64,000 bases of DNA, taken from positions 248,001 through 312,000 of the forward strand of contig NZ_LT906482.1 in NCBI RefSeq assembly GCF_900187105.1. The letters run 5' to 3'. Under the pieces are notes generated by a model that was given only the letters and a program-made list of their open reading frames with translations, was not told where the DNA came from and searched no databases. Source of the stretch: Eikenella corrodens (GTDB lineage: Bacteria > Pseudomonadota > Gammaproteobacteria > Burkholderiales > Neisseriaceae). Below, in pieces: positions 31,772 through 41,246 of the stretch. A program made the position numbers and the translations under genes. Each line of letters starts with the position of its first letter. Positions within the stretch are counted from its first letter, which is position 1.

Positions 31772-33007
31772 ATGCGCCTACTGCCAAAATTCTCCCTGCC
31801 CGAACCCCTGCGCCGCTCGCGGACGCTGGCGTTTGCCCGTTTCCTCTATGCGCGCTTTTATGAAGTGAACATTCCGCAGGTATCGTCAAGCCTCACATTT
31901 ACCACGCTGCTGGCCTTGGTGCCGCTGTTTACCGTGGTCGTGGTGGTGGTGTCCGCTTTTCCCGTGTTTGCCGATTTTTCTGCCCAATTTCACCGCTTGG
32001 TATCGGAAATCATGATGCCGGCCGGCGTGGCGGCAGTAAGCGACTATATTTTCCAATTCCGCGACCACGCCAGCCGCCTCACCGCTATCGGTATCGCCAT
32101 GATGATCATCACCTCGCTAATGCTGGTGCACACCATAGAGCGCACATTCAACCAAATTTGGCGGGTGAAACGCCCGCGCAGCATCGTTACCCGCGTGCTG
32201 GTGTACTGGGCGCTGCTCAGCCTGGGGCCGCTGCTGGTGGGCGTGGGTATGTCGCTATGGGGCGTGGTGTGGCGGCGCACCCTGTTTTATCTGCACTACC
32301 CGCTGCTCGCCTCGCTGCTGCAATTCACGGTTGCCCTCACCGCCACCTGGAGCATGCTCTGCCTGCTCTACAAGCTCGTGCCCGCCCGCTATGTGCCCCT
32401 CCGCCACGCCCTGATCAGCGCTGCGTTGGCGGCCGTGTCTATCGAGCTGTTGCGGCGCGGCTTCGGTCTGTATGTGGCCAACTTCAACAGCTATCAGTTG
32501 GTGTACGGCACCTTTGCCGCCGTGCCAATGTTCCTGCTGTGGCTCAACTTAAACTGGATTGTCATCCTCAGCGGCGCGCTCCTGGCCGCCTCGCTTTCCT
32601 ATTGGGAAGGCAATGCCTTCCGCCGCCAAGGCTGCCACGGCACGCGGTTTCACGATGCTTTAGGCATCCTCACCCTGCTCGCCCAAGCACAAAGCCAAGG
32701 CAAAAGCCTGAAAACCCAACAGTTCCGCCGCCACATCCAGCTGGGCTACGACGAACTGGGCGACCTGCTGGAACAACTCGCGCGACGCGGCTACATTGCG
32801 CAAAGCCTGCGCAACGGCTGGATGCTGAAAACCAGCCCCGAAGCCATCCGCGTGGCCGACTTATTCCAGCTGTTCGTGTATGGCAGCCATACCCACACTA
32901 ACGATTCCATCGGCCGCACCGTGCAACAAATCATGACGCCCGCCATCACCGCCGCCGACATGACCATGGCCGAATTTATCCGGCTCAATCAACAGCAGGA
33001 TAGTTAA
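31772..33007 (+). CDS. YihY/BrkB family inner-membrane protein
   Basis: The 411-residue protein belongs to the YihY (BrkB, formerly RNase BN) family. It has about six membrane helices in the first 270 residues. The family block NIPQVSSSLTFTTLLALVPLFTVVV is near the start, followed by FNQIWRVKRPRS, and later YELVYGTFAAVPMFLLWLNLNW-like sequence (YQLVYGTFAAVPMFLLWLNL). A cytoplasmic C-terminal winged-helix-like part follows (about 290-400). The transport or other function is unknown. The old RNase label is a historical error in the family. Confidence 0.9.
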   Translation: MRLLPKFSLPEPLRRSRTLAFARFLYARFYEVNIPQVSSSLTFTTLLALVPLFTVVVVVVSAFPVFADFSAQFHRLVSEIMMPAGVAAVSDYIFQFRDHASRLTAIGIAMMIITSLMLVHTIERTFNQIWRVKRPRSIVTRVLVYWALLSLGPLLVGVGMSLWGVVWRRTLFYLHYPLLASLLQFTVALTATWSMLCLLYKLVPARYVPLRHALISAALAAVSIELLRRGFGLYVANFNSYQLVYGTFAAVPMFLLWLNLNWIVILSGALLAASLSYWEGNAFRRQGCHGTRFHDALGILTLLAQAQSQGKSLKTQQFRRHIQLGYDELGDLLEQLARRGYIAQSLRNGWMLKTSPEAIRVADLFQLFVYGSHTHTNDSIGRTVQQIMTPAITAADMTMAEFIRLNQQQDS

Positions 33008-33340
33008 TACACAAGGCGTTGTTTTGCTTTTCAGGTAGCCTTTTACAAACGATAAAGGCTACCTGAAAATTATTCAGTAAAGGTATAAGCCGATACCATG
33101 TTCCGCCGCTATCCAGCGTTCATAACATTTTTCAGGTAGCCTTTACGCAAAGAACAGGCTACCTGAAGCCAAAATTCCCAATCAAACCCAGCCGTTTGCC
33201 GAGCCTGTGTCGGTTTCCAGCCGCACCCTAGTTCAATAACAAGTAAAAAACCGCAAAGCGGCACCCGCCCTGCCCTGCCTATCCATTAAAATAGCGCGCT
33301 TCTGATAGACCCGTTTGCCGCAACGGCATCCTGCCAAATC
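33008..33340. other. intergenic region with two eikDUS pairs
   Basis: No gene is visible. Two inverted eikDUS pairs (33030-33070 and 33128-33166) lie here. A TAAAAT near 33287 may be a -10 box for the M23 peptidase gene. Confidence 0.5.
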
Positions 33341-34651
33341 GTGTCCCCATCCGCCCTATTTTCCCGCCTGCCACGCCGTGCCCGCATCGCCCTTGTTGCG
33401 GCCGCTGCGCTGCTGGGCGTGTTCATTTTAATTGCCATCATCGCTGCCGCCTCGGCCAAGCCGGAAGGCGCGATGCAGAGCAAACGCATTGTGGAAAAAC
33501 TCGCCACCGTGCGCGCCAAAGGCAAAACCCCGGCCACCGGCTACTGGAGCGATGAAGTCATCCAGCCCGGCGACTCCCTGCGCAACGTGTTGGAGCGTTT
33601 CAACCTTTCCGCCCAGCAAATTCAAGACATCACCCAAGCTGCCGCCTCAGAAGGCAAACAGCCCCACCTGCACCCCGACCAAACCGTCAGCCTCAGACTC
33701 GATGCCCAGCGCCGCCCCGTGCAGGTGCAGTTTTTCAACGACGACGACAACGGCGAAACCCAACTGGTTGATTTAGCCTATGCCGGCAACCGCTGGCAGG
33801 CCAAAACCGACGACGTGAAAACCACCACCCTGTCCACGCTCAAATCCGTTATCATCCGCTCCAGCGGCACCACCGCCGGCACCATGTCGCGTGCCGAAAT
33901 TCCTGCCGAAGTCCGTGATTCACTGCGCGAACTGTTCAGCAACCGGCTTGATCTCTACAAACTCGAAGCCGGCGATACCGTGCGCATCCTTTATCAGGTA
34001 AACTACTTTCACGGTCAGCAAATTTCCATGGGCGACATCCTCGCCGTAGAAATCAGCCACCAAGGCAAGCTCTACCGCGCCTACTACTTCGGCGAAGACG
34101 GCAACGGCCGCTACTACGATGAACACGGCCAGCCGCTGAAGAAAGGTTTTGAAACACAGCCCGTGCCGGGCAGCCGCATCAGCTCGCCCTTTGGCGTGCG
34201 CGTCCACCCGATATTAGGCTATTTGCGCATGCACACCGGCATCGACTACGCCGCCCCCACCGGCACGCCGATTCACGCCCCGTCCGACGGCATTGTGGAA
34301 TTCCGCGGCCCCAAAGGTGGCTACGGCAATACCGTGATCCTGCGCCACAGCGACAGTATGCAAACGCTCTACGGCCACATGAGCGCGTTTTCCGCCAATG
34401 CCGCCCCCGGCCAGCGCGTACGCGCCGGCGACATCATCGGCTTCATCGGCACCACCGGCCGCAGCACCGGCCCGCACCTGCACTACGAAGTGCGCCTCAA
34501 CGGCGTGCCGGTCAACCCCGCCGGTGTCGCCCTGCCCGCCAAACGGCTCACCACTGCCGAGCTGGCCGAATTCCGCCGCCAGCAGCAAACTGTGGAACAA
34601 AAACTCGCCCAACTGCGCGGCATCGGCAAAACCGTCGCCCAGCTGGATTGA
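33341..34651 (+). CDS. M23 family peptidoglycan endopeptidase
   Basis: The 436-residue protein has an N-terminal membrane anchor (about 17-40), an OapA/LysM-like region (about 60-120, IQPGDSLRNVLERFNLS), a middle domain and a C-terminal M23 LytM domain (about 275-400). The zinc site is complete: RMHTGIDYAAPTGTP and GPHLHYEVRLNG. It should cut peptide cross-links in the periplasm, like MepM of E. coli and the neisserial M23 enzyme of the same layout. The GTG start at 33341 has a poor ribosome binding site, so the N-terminus is not certain. Confidence 0.92.
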   Translation: MSPSALFSRLPRRARIALVAAAALLGVFILIAIIAAASAKPEGAMQSKRIVEKLATVRAKGKTPATGYWSDEVIQPGDSLRNVLERFNLSAQQIQDITQAAASEGKQPHLHPDQTVSLRLDAQRRPVQVQFFNDDDNGETQLVDLAYAGNRWQAKTDDVKTTTLSTLKSVIIRSSGTTAGTMSRAEIPAEVRDSLRELFSNRLDLYKLEAGDTVRILYQVNYFHGQQISMGDILAVEISHQGKLYRAYYFGEDGNGRYYDEHGQPLKKGFETQPVPGSRISSPFGVRVHPILGYLRMHTGIDYAAPTGTPIHAPSDGIVEFRGPKGGYGNTVILRHSDSMQTLYGHMSAFSANAAPGQRVRAGDIIGFIGTTGRSTGPHLHYEVRLNGVPVNPAGVALPAKRLTTAELAEFRRQQQTVEQKLAQLRGIGKTVAQLD

Positions 34652-34945
34652 TGGGCGGTTGATTTAACGATAAGAAACCAAGAAACTGATTTTCAGGTAG
34701 CCTCAAAGCAGCGATTTTGTGGCAATATATTGCCTGATTGCCGCAACAATAAAAGACTACCTGAAACCTCGGCTTTACCACATAAAAGCAATAAACCAGT
34801 TTCGCCAAGAAACTACCGCATCCAACAGCACACCCAACAACATTCCCGCCAAAGCGGCACAACAACATCATGCCGCAGCGGCCAGTAGTAAACATAAAGC
34901 AGAAGCCCAAGGGCTACCTGAAACCAAACCACCCAGACTGATACC

Positions 34946-35803
34946 GTGAAGCGCATAATCCTCTTCCTCCTCACCAATATGGCCGTGCTCCTGGCCGCCC
35001 GCCTGCTGTTCGGGCTGCTCGGACTCAATCCGCAAGACATCTCCGGCCTGCTGCTGCTCTCCGCCATCACCGGCTTTTCCGGCTCGCTGATTGCCCTTCT
35101 CATGTCGAAAAGCAGCGCCAAGCAGGCCGTGGGTGCCTACGTTATCCGCCAGCCGCGCAACGAAACCGAAGATTGGCTCGTGCGTGTGGTGGAAGCCCAG
35201 GCCAAACAATGGAACCTGCAAACCCCCGAAGTGGCCGTTTATGAGTCGCCCGAGCCCAATGCCTTTGCCACCGGCGCTAGCCGCAACAGCTCGCTGGTTG
35301 CCGTCAGCACCGGCCTCTTGCAGCTCATGAGCCGCGATGAGGTGGAAGCCGTGCTCGCGCACGAAATGGCCCACGTCGGCAACGGCGATATGGTTACGCT
35401 CACCCTGATTCAAGGCGTGGTGAATACTTTCGTGCTGTTTTTCTCCCAAATTATCGCTTCCGTGATTGCCTCCTCCCTGCGCCAAAATCGGCAGCAAGAC
35501 AGCGGCGGCAACGCCATCCAAACTATAGTCAGCATGGTGCTGCAAGTGATCTTCGGCTGGCTGGCCGGCATCATCGTGATGTGGTTTAGCCGCCAGCGCG
35601 AATACCGTGCTGATGCCGGCGCCGCCAAATTGGTGGGCGCGCCCAAAATGATCTGCGCCCTGCAACGGCTCAAAGGCAGCCAAAGCAGCCTACCGCCGCA
35701 AATGGCCGCCATGGGCATCAACGACAGCACCCTGCGCTCCCTGTTCAGCACCCACCCCACCCTCGACGACCGCATTGCCCGCCTCCAACGGCTGAACTAT
35801 TAA
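34946..35803 (+). CDS. htpX: membrane protease HtpX
   Basis: The 285-residue zinc metalloprotease takes part in quality control of inner-membrane proteins. It has two N-terminal membrane helices (about 5-25 and 33-53), the [20 protein letters not shown] block and the zinc motif [14 protein letters not shown]. Two further hydrophobic segments (about 155-175 and 195-210) precede the third zinc ligand in the [20 protein letters not shown] block. The start is GTG (34946), consistent with the family length. No heat-shock promoter is obvious. Confidence 0.95.
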   Translation: MKRIILFLLTNMAVLLAARLLFGLLGLNPQDISGLLLLSAITGFSGSLIALLMSKSSAKQAVGAYVIRQPRNETEDWLVRVVEAQAKQWNLQTPEVAVYESPEPNAFATGASRNSSLVAVSTGLLQLMSRDEVEAVLAHEMAHVGNGDMVTLTLIQGVVNTFVLFFSQIIASVIASSLRQNRQQDSGGNAIQTIVSMVLQVIFGWLAGIIVMWFSRQREYRADAGAAKLVGAPKMICALQRLKGSQSSLPPQMAAMGINDSTLRSLFSTHPTLDDRIARLQRLNY

Positions 35804-35841
35804 ATCAGTTTGGCGGGCAGGTTCTGCCAGCCCAAACAGTA

Positions 35842-35886
35842 AAAGGCTACCTGAAAATGCCGGCAAGCAATTTTCAGGTAGCCTTT
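35842..35886 (+). terminator. eikDUS-pair terminator after htpX
   Basis: AAAAGGCTACCTGAAAATGCCGGC... and its complement form a hairpin with a T-run, 40 bp after the htpX stop. Confidence 0.65.
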
Positions 35887-35922
35887 ATCATCCAGCCAGC
35901 CAATAGCAAACTCATCTCAGCT

Positions 35923-36291
35923 ATGCACTTCTACGAAAAACTCAGCAGCCTTCTCGGCCTAGCCTGCCACCCCAAGATGCAAGACTGGGAATTGGAAAAC
36001 GCCAACCCGGATCGCCTGCCCGAGTTCATCCATGCCTACCAAACCAGCAGCTTCTCATACCACGAACAGCACGCCTTGATGGGGCTCATCCTTGCCTCAT
36101 TCAATGATTACCTGGCTGAAGAAGCCGCACCCGATTCGGCAATCGAACACTCTATTTGTGCCTTACTAGAACAGCAATGGCAGGATTTCCACCCGCTCGT
36201 GCGCTATTGGTCGCTGCTGGATGAAGACTTGGATGATGAATTTCCCATCACCCCTATCATGCGGAAACTATGGGCGCAACATTTCAGCTAG
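35923..36291 (+). CDS. hypothetical acidic protein
   Basis: The 122-residue protein has no signal peptide and is strongly acidic, with the tail WSLLDEDLDDEFPITPIMRKLWAQHFS. It is mostly helical, with EQHALMGLILASFNDYLAEEAAPDSAIEHSICALLEQQW as core. Small acidic helical proteins of this kind are often orphan immunity proteins, but I see no named family and no toxin beside it. ATG 35923 is the first ATG after the upstream DUS hairpin. Confidence 0.6.
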   Translation: MHFYEKLSSLLGLACHPKMQDWELENANPDRLPEFIHAYQTSSFSYHEQHALMGLILASFNDYLAEEAAPDSAIEHSICALLEQQWQDFHPLVRYWSLLDEDLDDEFPITPIMRKLWAQHFS

Positions 36292-36456
36292 CCATCACTT
36301 GGATACCTGTGCCCGGTACAATGCTTACTCAAGGCTACCTGAAACTTGAAAAAGATAAATACAACATCGATACAATAAATTCAAGCCCACTATACCCGCT
36401 ACCTTTGGAGGCATCCCAACAGTATTTCTGCCTATTCCAACACCATGCCCTATAAC

Positions 36457-36487
36457 AAAAGGCTACCTGAATTTTCAGGTAGCCTTT
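36457..36487. terminator. eikDUS-pair terminator
   Basis: AAAAGGCTACCTGAA and its complement form a loop-free perfect stem with T-runs on both strands, just behind the leftward LysM gene. Confidence 0.75.
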
Positions 36488-36510
36488 GATTCCATCACAC
36501 TTCTTCACGC

Positions 36511-37770
36511 TTAACGGGTTGGATCGATATTGCTGCGTAAGTCGTATTGGTGATGGTCGTATTCATACGGGCCTTGCGGATTATTGGGTACATGGCGGTA
36601 CTGATGCCCCATATCATCCAAATCGTGACCGGGCTCGGTGGCCAAATCACCCACTGATACGTTTACTCTAGATTCCAGCACGATGGCGGAAGAAACATGT
36701 TCGCCCACGTTATACACCATAGCCAAGCCGATTTCTTCAGCCGGAATACTTACATATTTCACAGTCGGGCTCGGATTGATATCGGTGCGCACTTGGCGGC
36801 TCTGACGGTACAGGCTTACCACGGTACCTTTATCCAAACCATCAGCAGAACCTTTGTTCAAGATAATGGTGCTGAAGCGGCCGGCTTCGCTGATACCATC
36901 CAGTACGTCCACGATACGGGCACGCACTTGGTTTTCCGGCTCATGCGGCATCATATTAAAGGCGTTTTCTTCGCCGTTATAGCGCAACAGATAGTCGCCT
37001 TGGCGGATTTCAGCCACTTGCTCACGAATCTGCAAAGCTTGTGCGGTTTCGGTCGGCACTTTCACCAGCGGATGATGGCGGGTGTAATATTGGTTGTCCG
37101 GCAGGGCTTGACGATCGCTTTCAGAACGTTCGGCCAAAGCAGTACTGGTTACCGGCAGAGTAGCCAATTTGCCACTGAACACAACCAGCTGACCGATAAA
37201 TTTGCCAGTTTCAGGATCAATAATGTCTTTAACCGGGCGGTAAACCAAGTATTCACCCGATTCAGTAATGCCGTAGGCATAAATACGGTCACCCAAGGAG
37301 TACATGGTTTTGCCTTCCGGACCGGCGATGATGCGCGGTGCATCTTGAGTGGTACGGCGGGCAATCACCTGCGGGTGTTTCATGAACATGCGGTAGTAGT
37401 TCAGATTCAGGGTGGAGATGCCGTAGCCGGAAGAAGTTTCACGCACGCGCGGCTGCAATTTAACGGTGGGGATACCACCAGCGTTATCTACGCGCAGGCG
37501 CGGCTGGCCGTTTACATAGTGCAACACCAGCACTTGGCCCGGATAAATCAGATGAGGATTGCGGATGGTGCGGCGGTTGGCGCCCCACAGCTGCGGCCAT
37601 TTCCATGGGCGATAAAGGTATCTGCCGGAAATGCCCCACAAGGTGTCGCCGGTACGCACGGTGTAGCGTGCAGGAGCGTTGGGGCGCACACGCAGAGGCC
37701 CGGCCTCGGCGGGCAATGCAGAAACAGTCAAGCCAATGGCGCAAAGCAAGGTTATAATATGTTTTCTCAT
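36511..37770 (-). CDS. LysM peptidoglycan-binding protein
   Basis: The 419-residue protein has a signal peptide (MRKHIITLLCAIGLTVSALPAEA) and one LysM domain directly after it (about 35-85, YTVRTGDTLWGISGRYLYRPWKWPQLWGANR...LIYPGQVLVL). The remaining 330 residues have no named domain but contain beta-rich, SH3-like stretches (VRARIVDVLDGISEAGRFSTIILNKGSADGLDKGTVV). It is probably periplasmic and bound to peptidoglycan. The ATG at 37770 has AAGGGA upstream. It is divergent from the def operon, an arrangement also found in Neisseria. Confidence 0.9.
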   Translation of the reverse strand: MRKHIITLLCAIGLTVSALPAEAGPLRVRPNAPARYTVRTGDTLWGISGRYLYRPWKWPQLWGANRRTIRNPHLIYPGQVLVLHYVNGQPRLRVDNAGGIPTVKLQPRVRETSSGYGISTLNLNYYRMFMKHPQVIARRTTQDAPRIIAGPEGKTMYSLGDRIYAYGITESGEYLVYRPVKDIIDPETGKFIGQLVVFSGKLATLPVTSTALAERSESDRQALPDNQYYTRHHPLVKVPTETAQALQIREQVAEIRQGDYLLRYNGEENAFNMMPHEPENQVRARIVDVLDGISEAGRFSTIILNKGSADGLDKGTVVSLYRQSRQVRTDINPSPTVKYVSIPAEEIGLAMVYNVGEHVSSAIVLESRVNVSVGDLATEPGHDLDDMGHQYRHVPNNPQGPYEYDHHQYDLRSNIDPTR

Positions 37771-37784
37771 GAGAGAGTTTCCCT

Positions 37785-37808
37785 TTAGGATTAACGTTAG
37801 GATTAACG
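37785..37808. repeat. perfect tandem repeat of TTAGGATTAACG
   Basis: The 12-mer TTAGGATTAACG occurs twice head to tail, 15 to 38 bases upstream of the LysM gene start, inside its leader. It could be a double binding site or a slippage-prone repeat. Confidence 0.55.
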
Positions 37809-37957
37809 AACCTGATAACGCTTTATTTACGTTGTTGTTGATGAAATTAACGGAATCATAGAACATTTTAGGTATCTTGCGCCAGTATTCAGGCGAAAAA
37901 ACCGTTACAACTGCAACAAGAACGTATCTATCTATGCACACTTAAGAAAGAAATCAA

Positions 37958-38461
37958 ATGGCTTTACTGAATATTTTGCGCTATCCCGACCCCCGCCTGA
38001 ACTTGGTGGCCAAACCAGTAGAACAGGTGGACGAGCGCATCAAACAACTGGTGGCCGACATGGCCGAAACGATGTACGAAGCAAAAGGCATCGGCCTGGC
38101 CGCCACTCAGGTGGACGTGCACGAACGTGTGGTGGTGATGGACTTATCTGAAAGCCGCGACCAACTGCAAGTACTGATTAATCCAGTGATTATCGAACGC
38201 GATGGCGAAACCATATATGAAGAAGGCTGCCTTTCTGTACCAGGCGTATACGACAAGGTAACCCGTGCCGAAAGCATCGTGGCTGAAGCGTTGGATGCAG
38301 AAGGCAAGCCCTACACCATCCATGCCGACGGCCTGCAAGCCATCTGTATTCAGCACGAAATCGACCACCTCGACGGCAAAGTTTTCGTGCAATATCTGTC
38401 GCGTCTGAAGCAGGAACGCATCAAAACCAAGATGAAGAAACTCGACAAACACACGCTCTAA
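37958..38461 (+). CDS. def: peptide deformylase
   Basis: The 167-residue metalloenzyme removes the formyl group from nascent proteins. All three motifs are present: GIGLAATQV (around 46-54), EEGCLSVPG and [12 protein letters not shown], with Cys and two His as metal ligands. It is the first gene of a same-strand run with fmt, rsmB, a DUF4390 gene, ntrY and ntrX. The ATG gives the standard family length. Confidence 0.97.
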   Translation: MALLNILRYPDPRLNLVAKPVEQVDERIKQLVADMAETMYEAKGIGLAATQVDVHERVVVMDLSESRDQLQVLINPVIIERDGETIYEEGCLSVPGVYDKVTRAESIVAEALDAEGKPYTIHADGLQAICIQHEIDHLDGKVFVQYLSRLKQERIKTKMKKLDKHTL

Positions 38462-38486
38462 TCCAAGCAAGAGGCTACCTGAAACC

Positions 38487-39422
38487 ATGATTCGCAAAGT
38501 AATTTTTGCCGGCACCCCCGATTTCGCCGTCGATGCCCTGCGCGCCATTGCCGAGGCCGGCTTCGATATCCCGCTGGTGCTCACCCAGCCCGACCGCCCT
38601 AAAGGGCGCGGCATGAAGCTGCAAGCTTCACCCGTGAAAAAAACCGCGCTCGAACTTGGTTTTCAGGTAGCCCAACCCGAAAGCTTGAAAAGTGAGTCCG
38701 CACAAGAAATGCTACGTGCCGTGGAAGCCGACATCATGGTAGTGGCCGCCTACGGTCTGTTACTGCCGCAAGCCGTGCTCGATATTCCGCGCCACGGCTG
38801 TCTCAATATCCATGCTTCGCTATTGCCACGCTGGCGCGGTGCCGCACCCATCCAACGTGCTATTGAAGCAGGCGATAGCGAAACCGGCATCTGCATCATG
38901 CAAATGGATGCCGGGCTCGACACCGGTGCCGTCATCAGCCGCCATCCCTGCCCAATTCTCCCTAGCGACAATGCCCAAACCCTGCACGACAAACTGGCCG
39001 AAATTGGTGCGCACGCCATTGTTGCCGATTTGCAACACCATTCTCAACGCAATGCCCAGCCCCAGCCTGAACACGGCATCACTTACGCCCATAAATTAAG
39101 CAAAGCCGATGCCCAAATCGATTGGACACAGCCCGCCGAAGCCATCGAACGCCGCATCCGTGCCTTCAATCCCGTGCCCGGCGTTTGGTGCGACTACCAT
39201 GGCAAACCACTGAAAATCTGGGCTGCACAAGTTAGTTCCGCTGGCGGCGTGGCTGGCAGCGTGTTACAAGCCGATAAAAACGGTATTCAGGTAGCCTGCG
39301 GCAGCGGCTCATTGTTGATTCAAATCCTGCAGCCTGCCGGCAGCGCCCGCATGGAAGCCGCCGCCTTTCTGGCCGGCCACCCTGTCGCCGCCGGCAGCCG
39401 ATTCGGAGCGGAAAGCACGTGA
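38487..39422 (+). CDS. fmt: methionyl-tRNA formyltransferase
   Basis: The 311-residue enzyme formylates initiator Met-tRNA. The N-terminal domain shows VIFAGTPDFAVDAL and the folate site HASLLPRWRGAAPIQRAI; PRPKGRGMKL-like sequence is present as RPKGRGMKLQ. The C-terminal OB domain begins near residue 205. An eikDUS lies directly before the ATG and another (near 38660) is read as FQVAQ. The stop overlaps the GTG start of rsmB. Confidence 0.97.
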   Translation: MIRKVIFAGTPDFAVDALRAIAEAGFDIPLVLTQPDRPKGRGMKLQASPVKKTALELGFQVAQPESLKSESAQEMLRAVEADIMVVAAYGLLLPQAVLDIPRHGCLNIHASLLPRWRGAAPIQRAIEAGDSETGICIMQMDAGLDTGAVISRHPCPILPSDNAQTLHDKLAEIGAHAIVADLQHHSQRNAQPQPEHGITYAHKLSKADAQIDWTQPAEAIERRIRAFNPVPGVWCDYHGKPLKIWAAQVSSAGGVAGSVLQADKNGIQVACGSGSLLIQILQPAGSARMEAAAFLAGHPVAAGSRFGAEST

Positions 39423-40678
39423 GCCTGTCCAACGTACAAACCCTCGCCGCCCACAGCGTGGCCGCCGTTGAAGCCGGGTGCAACCTGTCCGACGTACTGG
39501 CCGAAATCTGGCGCGACCACCCGCAGCTCTCTGCCCAAGAACGCGGCGCGCTGCAAGATATTGCCTACGGCTGCCAACGTTTTTCAGGTAGCCTGCGCGC
39601 CCTGCTCGACCTGATGCTGAACAAACCCCTGCCCCGCGCCGACATCCGCAGCCTGATACTGGCCGCCCTCTACCAGCTCGCCTACAGCCGCAACGCCGCC
39701 CATGCCGTGGTAAACGAAGCCGTACGTGCCGCTGGCAAAATCGGCAAAGGCCAATACAAAGCCCTCACCAACGCCCTGCTCCGCCGTTTCCTACGCGAGC
39801 GCGACAGCCTGATGCAGCAGGCGCAACAAAGCCCCGAAGGCCGCTACAACCTGCCCAACTGGTGGCTCGAACGGCTGCAGCGAGACTACCCCGAACACTG
39901 GCTGCAAATCACCGAAGCCTTCAACAGCCATCCACCGATGACCCTGCGCATCAACCGCCGTCACACCGATGCGGAAGGCTACCTGAAAATCCTGGACGAA
40001 CACGGTATGCAGGCCGAAATCCTCGGTAGCCACGCTGTGATGCTGGCTACGCCCGTGCCCGTGTCCGCCCTGCCGCTGTTTGCCGAAGGTGTCGTATCCG
40101 TGCAGGATTGGGGCGCACAACAAGCCGCCGCCTGGCTCAATGTGCAAAACGGCGAACGCGTACTCGATGCCTGCGCCGCACCCGGCGGCAAGAGCGGCCA
40201 CCTGCTCGAATGGGCAGACTGCACACTTACCGCCATCGATATCGACCCCACCCGCCTGCAACAAGTACGTGACAACCTAAGCCGCCTCAATCTAAGCGCC
40301 GAGCTGCACGCAGCCGACGCACGGCAATGGGCTTCGTGTTATGATGGCCTCCTGTTCAACGCAGTGCTGGCGGACGTGCCCTGCACCGCCTCGGGCGTTG
40401 CCTGCCGCCATCCCGACATCAAATGGCTGCGCCGGCCGCAGGATGCCAAGAACACAGCTGCCCAGCAAACTGATCTGCTCGATGCCCTGTGGCGCACGCT
40501 CAAGCCTGGCGGCAGGATGCTCCTGTCCACTTGCTCGCTGTTTACCGAAGAAAACGGCAGCCAGCTGCAAGCCTTTTTGCAACGCCACCCCGACGCTGCC
40601 TGCACACGTAGCGAAACCCTGTTACCCAATCCGCACCAAGATGGCTTCTATTACGCGCTTATCCACAAAACTGCTTAG
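39419..40678 (+). CDS. rsmB: 16S rRNA (cytosine967-C5)-methyltransferase RsmB
   Basis: The 419-residue protein has an N-terminal NusB-like RNA-binding domain (about 1-135) and a C-terminal methyltransferase domain. VLDACAAPGGKSGHLLE is the SAM site, and DVPCTASGV and LLSTCSLFTEENG hold the two cysteines of the m5C mechanism. The GTG start overlaps the fmt stop by four bases. Two eikDUS copies are inside the gene, read as FSGSL and EGYLKIL. Confidence 0.95.
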   Translation: MSLSNVQTLAAHSVAAVEAGCNLSDVLAEIWRDHPQLSAQERGALQDIAYGCQRFSGSLRALLDLMLNKPLPRADIRSLILAALYQLAYSRNAAHAVVNEAVRAAGKIGKGQYKALTNALLRRFLRERDSLMQQAQQSPEGRYNLPNWWLERLQRDYPEHWLQITEAFNSHPPMTLRINRRHTDAEGYLKILDEHGMQAEILGSHAVMLATPVPVSALPLFAEGVVSVQDWGAQQAAAWLNVQNGERVLDACAAPGGKSGHLLEWADCTLTAIDIDPTRLQQVRDNLSRLNLSAELHAADARQWASCYDGLLFNAVLADVPCTASGVACRHPDIKWLRRPQDAKNTAAQQTDLLDALWRTLKPGGRMLLSTCSLFTEENGSQLQAFLQRHPDAACTRSETLLPNPHQDGFYYALIHKTA

Positions 40679-41237
40679 CCTGCTCGCCTGCTGCCTGCTG
40701 GCCTTTGCAGCCATGGGCGCGCGGGCGGAAGGCATCAACGTTACCCGTTCCAGCGCCACGCTCACCACCGATGGTCGCCTGTCGGTAAACAGCCGCTTCC
40801 AAACCGAGCTGCCCGGCCAGCTTCAGGTAGCCCTCAAACAAGGCGTACCGCTCAACTTCCAGCTCAGTTACCGCCTGCAATCGCCCACCTTGGCCGCCTA
40901 CCGCTGGCGACTCGGCCAGCTGGTCGGTTCAGCGCAAACCATCAACTACAAACTCGCCTACCACCCGCTCACCGACCGCTACCGTGTCAGCGTCGGCTCG
41001 TTTTCCACCGAATACGGCACCCTGCCCACCGCACTGAAGGCCGTTGGCGCGGTAGCCAACTGGCAAGTGCTCGACAAAGGCACACTCTCCGACACCGCCC
41101 CCGCCGACGTGGCTGCCGACATCCGCTTAAGCCTGAGCATCAGCGATTTGCCGCGCCCCTTCCAAATCAACGGCGAAACTTCAAAGAGCTGGCAGCTCGA
41201 TTCCGGCTGGCGCAAACTGCTCATCAGCCAGCAATAA
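40641..41237 (+). CDS. DUF4390 domain-containing protein
   Basis: The 198-residue protein has a signal peptide (MASITRLSTKLLSLLACCLLAFAAMGARA) and a DUF4390 domain with the blocks VTRSSATLTTDGRLSVNSRFQTELPGQLQVALKQGVPLNFQLSY and YRVSVGSFSTEYGTLPTALKAVG. The gene always seems to travel with ntrY/ntrX-type kinases in betaproteobacteria, so the product may be a periplasmic partner of the sensor. Its ATG lies 38 bp inside the end of rsmB, in another frame. Confidence 0.88.
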   Translation: MASITRLSTKLLSLLACCLLAFAAMGARAEGINVTRSSATLTTDGRLSVNSRFQTELPGQLQVALKQGVPLNFQLSYRLQSPTLAAYRWRLGQLVGSAQTINYKLAYHPLTDRYRVSVGSFSTEYGTLPTALKAVGAVANWQVLDKGTLSDTAPADVAADIRLSLSISDLPRPFQINGETSKSWQLDSGWRKLLISQQ

Positions 41238-41246
41238 AGGGAAACC

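Noticed and set aside
36697-37788. Plus-strand open frame of 363 codons opposite the LysM gene
   Set aside because: The minus-strand gene has a signal peptide and a LysM domain; the plus frame has neither start signals nor a recognisable domain.
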